From Thermoanaerobacterales bacterium UBA4880 (GTDB lineage Bacteria > Bacillota > Thermoanaerobacteria > Thermoanaerobacterales > UBA4877), in NCBI GenBank assembly GCA_002399285.1, contig DHDI01000011.1:34643-91220 (forward strand): a stretch of 56,578 bases of DNA. Direction: 5' to 3'. Position numbers and translations under genes: made by a program. This document shows, piece by piece, positions 50,752-56,578 of the stretch (positions are counted from its first letter, which is position 1; the number at the start of each line of letters is the position of its first letter). The notes under the pieces are model-generated. The model did no database searches. It had not been told where the DNA came from and worked only from the letters and a program-made list of their open reading frames with translations.

Positions 50752-53664
50752 GTGGAGTTGATAGGAAAAAAGGTCATACATGGGAAATATGGCGATGGCT
50801 TGATAACTAATCAATCCGATGCGTATGTTTATGTGAAGTTCAGTACGCAAGAAGAAATTAAGACATTCCCTTATCCATCAAGTCTTGGCACTTTTCTGAC
50901 CTTATGCGATACCGACATGGCTGAACGCATTGAACAAGTGAAGAAGGAAGGAGAAATGCGGGAGGCTGAGAAAAAAGCAAAGCTGAAAAAAGAAAGTAAT
51001 GAAAGATATATCAATGAAAAATTGCAGGTTGTCACGACTGCAGGAAATTATATGTCCGTGAGCCCGTTTCATTCCGTAAATGAATTCTGCAATAAATCAA
51101 AAGATGCTATTTCCGCCGAGATCGATTATCTTCGAGCTAATGGGGGAAAACGATATCACATATATGATGGCGAGCGTATCGAAACAAATGACAGGCGTTA
51201 TATCTATTCGTTCGAGACCGATTCGGAGCTGCATTTGCCGGATGAAACGATGATCATTCTTTGGCTGCAAGAGGTAAACTACCCGGGGAACGTGATAGCA
51301 TGCGAGGATTACAATATCATGTTCAGTACGAACGAAGATTTTGGCGAGCATGTATCAGAGATGAAGTTATCAGCGGAACCATGGCAGTTGTTGGAGGCGT
51401 TGATCGAGAGATTGGATGAGATGAATGAATTACCGTCACCTGCCGTAAAAATGTTAGTTTGTGACGGTATTAAGGCGATTGACTGTGACGGTGATATCAT
51501 AAAAGGACAGGATGCCGCCCTTAGTATGGCGACTACACGACCGATCACTTTCGTATGGGGCCCTCCGGGAACGGGTAAGACACAGACTTTGGCGGCTATC
51601 GCACGTGAGCATATCAGGCGCGGTAACAGGGTGCTTATGCTGTCATATAGCAATGTATCGGTTGACGGTGCCATTTCCCGTGTTTATAAGATGGCTCCGG
51701 GAAGTGCTCCTGGAGTGCTTGTAAGATATGGTTATCCCCGGGATAAGGATTTGTTGAACCATGAATATTTGACGTCATATAACCTCGCAATACAGAGATA
51801 TCCCGAGCTATTAAGGGAAAGAACCGCACTTAACGAAGAGAGGAAGAGGGTTGGCAGGGCGAGCCCCAGAAGAGTAGAGATAGTCAAACGTCTTTCTCAG
51901 ATAAGAGATGTTTTAAAGGGAGAAGAAAAAAGTATAGTTCACAATGCGCAGTTTGTTGCGACGACCGTGTCAAAGGTACAAATAGACGAGGCTATTTACT
52001 CACAAAAGTTCGATGCCGTTATTTTCGATGAAGCAAGTATGGCTTTGATCCCACAAATTGTATTTGCGGCAAGTCTGACCAGAAAACACTTTATATGCTT
52101 GGGGGACTTCTGCCAGCTGCCGCCTATTGTTCAAAGCAGTAATACTTCATTTTTGAACGCCGATATTTTTCAATATTGTGGAATAGTATTGGCGGTTGAA
52201 AATAAATGGAGACATGATTGGATGTGTCTGCTTGATACACAGTATAGAATGCATTCGCAAATTGCGGACTTTGTAGGCCGGAATATGTATCACGGCTTTC
52301 TGAAGTCAGCAAGAGGCATGGATGAAAAACGTAATGAGATCGTGTTAAGTTTGCCGATGGAGTGCAGGGCTTTGGGGCTTGTTGATTTGACGGGTATGAT
52401 GTCGGTTTGTACCAAGACGCATGACTCTTCACGGATAAATGTTCTGAGCGCATTTATTGCATGCGGTTTGGCGATCGAAGCCGCCGCAAATTCCGATGTA
52501 GGCATAATAACTCCGTACAATGCCCAGTCTCGCCTTATCCGCGCGATGACAAGGGATATAGAGGAACAGATGACAGACCTGCATCCGATAACATGCGCGA
52601 CTGTCCATCAATTTCAGGGTTCTGAGAAGGATATCGTTATATATGATGCGGTGGATTGTTATAGGATGACGCACCCCGGTATACTGCTGACTTCATTGAA
52701 CAACAACTATGCCAATCGTTTGTTAAATGTTGCCATGACGAGAGCGAAGGGCAAGTTTATAGCGATTGCCAATACTGCGTACTTTGAAAACAAGAGCCTT
52801 TCAAAAAGACTGCTGTTTGAAAAGCTTATATCCCATTTGCAAATGAGCAACGGTTATATGCAGGGGCAAGAAATATACAATCCAAGATTGGTTTACGAAA
52901 ACCAATGTCTGTATTATTTCGATGCCAAAATTGCAGATTTTATATTTTTTGCCGACATTGTAAAAGCAAGAAGTGAAATTAGAATTGATATACCCGGGCA
53001 GTTAAATGCAAGTGATGCTTTTATTTCTACCTTGTGTAACGGTTTGGAGGAAGCTAAAGCAAATGGAGTAAAGATATTCATAAGAGCGGAAAATAAACAG
53101 CAGTTGCCTGCGCAGCTAAGAAGGCTTTCTATTGAAAATGGATTTGTCGCAAATCCGGTTGTGGTAATAGATAAAAGGGTCGTTTGGTTCGGTGAACCGC
53201 CGTCCGGCGACCAGTTCATTTCAGAAGGAAATAATATAGAGACAAGATTTAGACCGATGATAAGGTTTTTCGGAAAGTATACCGCGAAAATATTATATGG
53301 TCTTCTGGAATTAAGCCATACGGTTGACCAGACTGTTGTAACCGGTGTAGGAGCAATTGATCTAAGCGACAACTTTGCTTCATATATTTCTGCACACAAA
53401 ACCTGTTCGAAGTGTGGCAAACCAATGAGATTGATTAAAAGTAAAAATGGAAAGTTTTTTATGGGATGCACAGCTTATCCTGCATGCAGGAACATGGAGT
53501 ATTTGGAGCCCGATTTTGTGAACGAATACTTATTTCAGAAGATAAACGGAGGCGTACGATGCCCGCAGGATGGGGCACCTCTCGAGGCGGAACGTGGTCC
53601 CTATGGCATCTATGTCAAATGCTATGGAAAGGCGAGACATGTATTCAAACTGGACGAGATATAA
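50752..53664 (+). CDS. Large SF1 (UPF1/DNA2-like) helicase with PLD-like region and zinc ribbons
   Basis: A 970-residue protein. Residues 1-30 (IGKKVIHGKYGDGLITNQSDAYVYVKF) are a small beta domain common before such helicases, followed by a coiled coil (~60-90). The helicase core has Walker A GPPGTGKT at 270-277, DEAS at 426-429, GDFCQLPPI, DTQYRMHSQI, VGIITPYNAQ, TVHQFQGSEKDIVIYD and LLNVAMTRAKGKFI: AAA_11/AAA_12 type. Residues ~690-850 resemble a phospholipase-D-like domain (VVVIDKRVVWFGEP), but the usual HxK pair is not evident. A zinc ribbon CSKCGKPM...FFMGCTAYPAC and a second CPQDG-like unit close the protein. It is clearly AT-richer than its neighbours. Helicase-PLD fusions occur in the Mokosh type II defence system, a possible match. 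GTG start with GAGGTGA upstream. Confidence 0.85.
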   Translation: MELIGKKVIHGKYGDGLITNQSDAYVYVKFSTQEEIKTFPYPSSLGTFLTLCDTDMAERIEQVKKEGEMREAEKKAKLKKESNERYINEKLQVVTTAGNYMSVSPFHSVNEFCNKSKDAISAEIDYLRANGGKRYHIYDGERIETNDRRYIYSFETDSELHLPDETMIILWLQEVNYPGNVIACEDYNIMFSTNEDFGEHVSEMKLSAEPWQLLEALIERLDEMNELPSPAVKMLVCDGIKAIDCDGDIIKGQDAALSMATTRPITFVWGPPGTGKTQTLAAIAREHIRRGNRVLMLSYSNVSVDGAISRVYKMAPGSAPGVLVRYGYPRDKDLLNHEYLTSYNLAIQRYPELLRERTALNEERKRVGRASPRRVEIVKRLSQIRDVLKGEEKSIVHNAQFVATTVSKVQIDEAIYSQKFDAVIFDEASMALIPQIVFAASLTRKHFICLGDFCQLPPIVQSSNTSFLNADIFQYCGIVLAVENKWRHDWMCLLDTQYRMHSQIADFVGRNMYHGFLKSARGMDEKRNEIVLSLPMECRALGLVDLTGMMSVCTKTHDSSRINVLSAFIACGLAIEAAANSDVGIITPYNAQSRLIRAMTRDIEEQMTDLHPITCATVHQFQGSEKDIVIYDAVDCYRMTHPGILLTSLNNNYANRLLNVAMTRAKGKFIAIANTAYFENKSLSKRLLFEKLISHLQMSNGYMQGQEIYNPRLVYENQCLYYFDAKIADFIFFADIVKARSEIRIDIPGQLNASDAFISTLCNGLEEAKANGVKIFIRAENKQQLPAQLRRLSIENGFVANPVVVIDKRVVWFGEPPSGDQFISEGNNIETRFRPMIRFFGKYTAKILYGLLELSHTVDQTVVTGVGAIDLSDNFASYISAHKTCSKCGKPMRLIKSKNGKFFMGCTAYPACRNMEYLEPDFVNEYLFQKINGGVRCPQDGAPLEAERGPYGIYVKCYGKARHVFKLDEI

Positions 53665-53744
53665 ATGGTGTGATTAATAACCGACATATTTAAGCTATAT
53701 TGTTGAATACTTTGATATTGTCCAAATGAAACGAGGAGCAGGAC

Positions 53745-54017
53745 ATGTACGGATATCAGATGATAGAGACGCTGACTCGCAGATCCGACCATACCTTCGA
53801 TCTGAAGGCCGGGACTCTGTATCCCATCCTGCACAATCTTGAGAAGGACGGCGCTGTGGAGTCGTACGAAGAGAAGGCGGATAACGAGAGGATGAGAAGA
53901 TACTATCATCTCACTTCAAAGGGCACAAAGCTGCTTAAGGAAAAGCAGCGGGAATGGACCGCCTATTCTTCTGCGGTAAACAGGATATTGAACGGGGGGA
54001 TCAGCTATGCCGTCTGA
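53745..54017 (+). CDS. Short PadR family regulator, missing its usual first helix
   Basis: A 90-residue PadR-like winged helix: MYGYQMIETLTRRSDHTFDLKAGTLYPILHNLEKDGAV and RRYYHLTSKGTKLLKEKQREW. Normal members have ~18 residues before MYGYQ forming the first helix, which are absent, and no in-frame extension upstream encodes them. A good GAGGAG site precedes the ATG, so a shortened protein can be made. The lost 5' end lies toward the AT-rich helicase gene, so insertion there may have cut it. It overlaps the next gene by 11 bases, and PadR plus a prefix-domain membrane protein is a common pair. Confidence 0.75.
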   Translation: MYGYQMIETLTRRSDHTFDLKAGTLYPILHNLEKDGAVESYEEKADNERMRRYYHLTSKGTKLLKEKQREWTAYSSAVNRILNGGISYAV

Positions 54018-55419
54018 CGAGATAAAAAAATACTGTGATACGGTGTGCGCACAGATACGCTGGAAGAAGGCCAGGAACGCCGCCGCGCAGGAAATATGGG
54101 ACCATATCTGCGATCAGCGGGACGATTATATTGCAAGGGGAGACGACGAGGAAACAGCCGCAAAGAAAGCGGTATCACAGATGGGAGACGCGGTTGCCGT
54201 CGGATCGGAGCTGGATAAGGTACATAGGCCGAAACCTCAGTGGATAATGATCGCTTTGACGGGGACCCTGATGCTGATCGGTATGCTTGCAAATTATTTC
54301 ATGGACGTATCCGGGTATGCGCAGTTACATTTCGCGATATTTCCGTTCATAGCGTCCGCAGCCGTATTTTTGCTGTGCTACTGTCTGGACTTTACTGTTT
54401 TGGGCAAATACCCTATATCGATCTATTTCATTACCCTGGCCGTTTCAATGATGATGGTTTTACCGGGCCGCATGATGAATGGCAGGATCGTTTGGTATGT
54501 TGCGGGGTTCCGCATTGACCCGGTCTATCTCTCGCTTGTTTATCCGCTTGCGTATTCGCTGCTGGTCTACGCGATGAGGGACAGAGGATACGCAGGAATT
54601 ATTTTCTGCGGTATGGGCTATATCCCCTTTGCCGTGATACTGGGCCTGATCCCGTCAGCTTCGGGCTTGGCGCTGTTTACACTGTCGGCGCTGATCGTGC
54701 TTTGCTTTGCCGTAATAAAGGGTTGGTTTGGGGAAAATAAAAGAAATTATCTGCTTCTGATTGCCCTACCTGCGGCCTGCATTGCCATGATCCTTTTTGC
54801 GGCCCGAAGCAGTTATATTATCGGCAGGGTGAGTACGGTGATAGATCCATATTCCAAGCGGACCGGGGAGGGATATGTCGTTTCCCTTGTCCGGGATCTG
54901 CTGGGCAGCTCCAAATTCATCGGCCGGGGGAGTATGCCTGCGGCTTATGCAGGCGGCATTCCCAAGATGTCTGTCTACAGCACGGATTTCATGCTTACCA
55001 TATTGACCCACAGTATGGGCTGGATAGTATTTATCGGCATCTCAGCCATTGTTGCGGTTTTCGCTTGTTTAGGGCTGCGCAAGGTAGCCAGGCAGAAGAG
55101 CGTTCTGGGCAGCTTGGTGTCTCTGTCCGTAATGCTGACGTTTGTACTTCAGTCATTGTCATATATCATGGGCAATGCCGGATATGGGGTGATGTCGTCC
55201 ATATCCCTGCCCTTCATATCCTATGGGAAGATGGCTCTGTTAATAAACTCCGCATTGATCGGGTTTATGCTGTCCGTCTTCCGGACGGGGGATGAATTCA
55301 AAGACGGAGCGGGGTCCTTGCCCGGCCACCGGCCGTTGTTCTCGTTGGAAGGCGGCAGGCTGATCATCGATCTCAAGGGTGGACGCAGGTGCTCTTTGAC
55401 GAAGAAGTATTGCCCATAA
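54007..55419 (+). CDS. FtsW/RodA/SpoVE-like membrane protein with N-terminal permease-prefix domain
   Basis: A 470-residue protein. Residues 1-75 are a soluble helical prefix (RNAAAQEIWDHICDQRDDYIARGDDEETAAKKAVSQMGD), as found on membrane proteins paired with PadR regulators. The rest has ~10 membrane helices and ends with the shape-elongation-division signature region GYGVMSSISLPFISYGKMALLINSALIGFMLSVFR, close to the FtsW/RodA motif. FtsW-type proteins polymerise lipid II; whether this variant does is unknown. The last ~15 residues (GGRRCSLTKKYCP) run into sequence that looks like the antisense of another gene's end, so the natural C-terminus may be altered. Confidence 0.8.
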   Translation: MPSDEIKKYCDTVCAQIRWKKARNAAAQEIWDHICDQRDDYIARGDDEETAAKKAVSQMGDAVAVGSELDKVHRPKPQWIMIALTGTLMLIGMLANYFMDVSGYAQLHFAIFPFIASAAVFLLCYCLDFTVLGKYPISIYFITLAVSMMMVLPGRMMNGRIVWYVAGFRIDPVYLSLVYPLAYSLLVYAMRDRGYAGIIFCGMGYIPFAVILGLIPSASGLALFTLSALIVLCFAVIKGWFGENKRNYLLLIALPAACIAMILFAARSSYIIGRVSTVIDPYSKRTGEGYVVSLVRDLLGSSKFIGRGSMPAAYAGGIPKMSVYSTDFMLTILTHSMGWIVFIGISAIVAVFACLGLRKVARQKSVLGSLVSLSVMLTFVLQSLSYIMGNAGYGVMSSISLPFISYGKMALLINSALIGFMLSVFRTGDEFKDGAGSLPGHRPLFSLEGGRLIIDLKGGRRCSLTKKYCP

Positions 55420-55480
55420 GGGCCGAGACAGGGCTCCGCCTTGCCGAACATGGTGCAGCCCTGCTTTTGATAGAATTCCG
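55385..55480 (-). pseudogene. C-terminal scrap of a GNAT-like acetyltransferase gene
   Basis: On the minus strand the frame reads EFYQKQGCTMFGKAEPCLGP then YGQYFFVKEHLRPP, similar to the FYxKxGF... end of GNAT acetyltransferases. The remainder of the gene is missing: upstream the sequence switches abruptly to the RNase H-like fragment at 55481. It overlaps the 3' end of the FtsW-like gene. Confidence 0.35.
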
Positions 55481-55915
55481 GTGCCTAACAATGAAATATC
55501 AAAACAAATAGATAGCATTGAGGCTGATCAGGTGATCGCCTTTGTTGATGGCAGCTACGCAGATGATGCCAATGGAAAAGAAAAGTATGGATTTGGGGCA
55601 ATACTATTTACAAAGGAATCTGAAATTAGTCTATTTAAAGCCGACGTTGAGAATGAATATATGGAATTGCAGAACGTTGCTGGTGAAATTGAAGGAGTTA
55701 AACAATCAATATTATGGGCTATAGAAAATAAGAAAAAAGAGATTGCCATTTATTATGATTATGAAGGTATTGAAAAGTGGGCTACTAAAGAGTGGAGATC
55801 CAATAAGAAATTAACTAAAGAGTATAGTAGGTTTTATAATGGTGCTAATTTGGCTGCAACCTGCTCAGGCGATAATGATGTCTTGCTGCCGCAGGCTGTG
55901 ATTTCGCACATATGA
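55481..55915 (+). pseudogene. Truncated RNase H-like gene
   Basis: A 144-codon frame with the RNase H start VIAFVDGSYADD...YGFGAILF, the second acidic site in NVAGEIEGVKQSILWAI and YYDYEGIEKWATKEWRSNKKLTKEY, all as in bacterial RNase HI with a viroplasmin-type N-terminus. The last part (normally VKGHSG...N..AD with the final catalytic Asp) is missing; after RFYNGANLAATC the sequence no longer matches. The N-terminal viroplasmin domain is also missing and the GTG start has no ribosome-binding site. The stretch is much more AT-rich than its surroundings. Probably a non-functional insert or remnant. Confidence 0.6.
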
Positions 55916-55976
55916 CCGTCTCTCTTTTTGCACTTTTTATACTGCTTTGTACCATTGAATATAATATTTGCACAAC

Positions 55977-56020
55977 GTAAAGGACCCGTCCGGCGCATGA
56001 GCTGAGGACGGGTCCTTTAC
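55977..56020. terminator. Bidirectional terminator upstream of the flavodoxin stop
   Basis: GTAAAGGACCCGTCC (55977-55991) and its exact reverse complement at 56006-56020, with a 14-base loop. The flanks are not strongly T-rich on the plus side, but the stem is very stable and ends the minus-strand flavodoxin gene. Confidence 0.7.
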
Positions 56021-56028
56021 CGAACCTT

Positions 56029-56454
56029 TTATTTTATCATTTCCCTTACGAAGCCATCGATCAACTGAAGCTGTTTGTCCGTCAGCTCGACGGTGCCTTT
56101 GCCTCCCAGCCAGGCGTGATTTTTGGCGCCGAATTTCACCGGCAGCGTCTTTTCGCAGACATGTATTCCCCTTTCTTTTGCAATAGCGGCTATTTTACCT
56201 GTGCCGTCCATTGTTCCGGCCGTTGAGAATGCCGCTAAAGACTTTACGGTATCGGGATTTAAGGTTTGTAAATAATCTTTCAAAGAACGGTCGATAGTCC
56301 ATGCATAGACTCCGCCGCCGACGAACAGAAGGTCGGCCGGGCCGTCAAGAGGGACGCCGATCGTCTCTGCAGTGACGCCCGCAGCTTTGGCGATAGCCTG
56401 AGCCACCGCTTTCGTATTGCCTCCGCGGGATTGATAACGCACTGCTATTTTCAT
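56029..56454 (-). CDS. Flavodoxin-domain protein
   Basis: A 141-residue single-domain flavodoxin-like electron carrier. Residues 1-20 (MKIAVRYQSRGGNTKAVAQAIAKAAG) contain the FMN-phosphate loop, here QSRGGNTKAVA in place of the usual T/SxTGxT. ADLLFVGGGVYAWTIDRSLKDYLQTL and AAFSTAGTMDGTGKI form the FMN isoalloxazine loops. ATG 56454 is chosen since AAAGGCGAGG lies upstream and it begins the fold exactly. A 12-bp hairpin lies in its leader. Partner proteins cannot be told from context. Confidence 0.88.
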   Translation of the reverse strand: MKIAVRYQSRGGNTKAVAQAIAKAAGVTAETIGVPLDGPADLLFVGGGVYAWTIDRSLKDYLQTLNPDTVKSLAAFSTAGTMDGTGKIAAIAKERGIHVCEKTLPVKFGAKNHAWLGGKGTVELTDKQLQLIDGFVREMIK

Positions 56455-56484
56455 AAGACTTTTCGCCTCGCCTTTCTTATGTAT

Positions 56485-56514
56485 AGAATAACCTCCGGTT
56501 TGGGAGGTTATTCT
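56485..56514. promoter_or_regulatory. 12-bp perfect inverted repeat in the flavodoxin leader
   Basis: AGAATAACCTCC (56485-56496), a six-base loop, and its exact complement (56503-56514). It lies 31 bases upstream of the flavodoxin ATG and abuts repeat copy 5. It could be an upstream gene's terminator, an operator or an RNA control hairpin. Confidence 0.5.
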
Positions 56515-56578
56515 CAGACCGATGACAAAGTCGCTTAGGCCGCTAAATTGCATAACAATTTTGCGATTGCGCGACTTT
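56513..56578 (+). repeat. Dispersed intergenic repeat, copy 5 (cut by window end)
   Basis: Starts CTCAGACCGATG like copies 2, 3 and 4 and contains a GCTAAATTGCATAACAATTT stretch resembling the variable hairpin of copies 1 and 4, with GCGATTGCGCGA as in copy 1. The conserved core would lie beyond the window. Confidence 0.5.

Noticed and set aside
1..56578. CRISPR array, tRNA or rRNA genes, insertion sequences
   Set aside because: No regularly spaced short repeats, cloverleaf or rRNA-like stretches or transposase genes were found on reading; the only repeated family is the scattered ~160-bp element.

Overview
The window reads as chromosome from an anaerobic, low-GC-lineage but moderately GC-rich (roughly 50 percent) Clostridia-type Firmicute. 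The evidence is a complete D-proline reductase (Stickland) cluster with two UGA-selenocysteine genes, a two-subunit glycine cleavage P-protein, two mannose-family PTS operons, a LevR-type and a PrdR-type sigma-54 activator, a BglG-type antiterminator and an OmpR/PhoB two-component system. A proline-fermenting Clostridiales (Family XIII / Peptostreptococcales-like) host is my inference; there is no rRNA or tRNA in the window to fix it.

Layout. 1-3.6 kb: two paralogous Old-Yellow-Enzyme/FAD oxidoreductases (the first cut by the window edge) around a PadR repressor with a perfect palindrome at the predicted transcription start. 3.8-5.1 kb: a secreted protein and a frameshifted lipoprotein, then copy 1 of a dispersed repeat. 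5.1-6.6 kb: pncB. 6.6-7.5 kb: a gene-poor stretch with a decayed minus-strand reading frame, a candidate ~210-nt structured RNA, and a promoter-RAT-terminator leader. 7.5-11.7 kb: BglG antiterminator, PTS EIIBC, an eIF2B-like isomerase-family protein and pseudouridine-5'-phosphate glycosidase (psuG) with no psuK kinase: a possible PTS route for pseudouridine or another C-nucleoside. 12-15 kb: M18 aminopeptidase and an NlpC/P60 lipoprotein separated by repeat copies 2-4. 15.2-20.7 kb: PhoB-like two-component system followed by a lipoprotein whose promoter carries four 11-bp-spaced Pho-box-like repeats, and a secreted SLH-like/LppX-like protein.

20.8-29.8 kb (minus strand): a LevR-like activator, a consensus sigma-54 promoter, and an operon of mannose-family EIIA-EIIB-EIIC-EIID, a SIS-domain sugar-phosphate enzyme, a MATE transporter and a metallo-beta-lactamase-fold hydrolase, resembling Amadori-product (Gfr-type) utilisation. 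30.1-35.5 kb: another MBL-fold hydrolase and gcvT-gcvH-gcvPA-gcvPB. 35.5-39.3 kb: GntR/UTRA regulator divergent from a second mannose-family PTS (EIIB-EIIC-EIID, detached EIIA). 39.5-50.4 kb: prdR, then prdC(Sec)-prdA-small protein-prdB(Sec)-prdD-prdF-prdE-amino-acid permease-Xaa-Pro peptidase. This would release proline from peptides, move amino acids or peptides across the membrane, racemise L- to D-proline and reduce it to 5-aminovalerate; glycine cleavage could be one oxidative partner. PrdD and PrdE look like a PrdA paralogue split exactly at the PrdA self-cleavage site.

50.5-56.6 kb: an AT-richer accessory patch with a large SF1 helicase carrying a PLD-like region and zinc ribbons (possible antiphage protein), a short PadR with an FtsW/RodA-like membrane protein, scraps of a GNAT-like gene and an RNase H gene, a flavodoxin, and a probable fifth copy of the dispersed repeat. 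No CRISPR array, transposase, rRNA or tRNA was seen.
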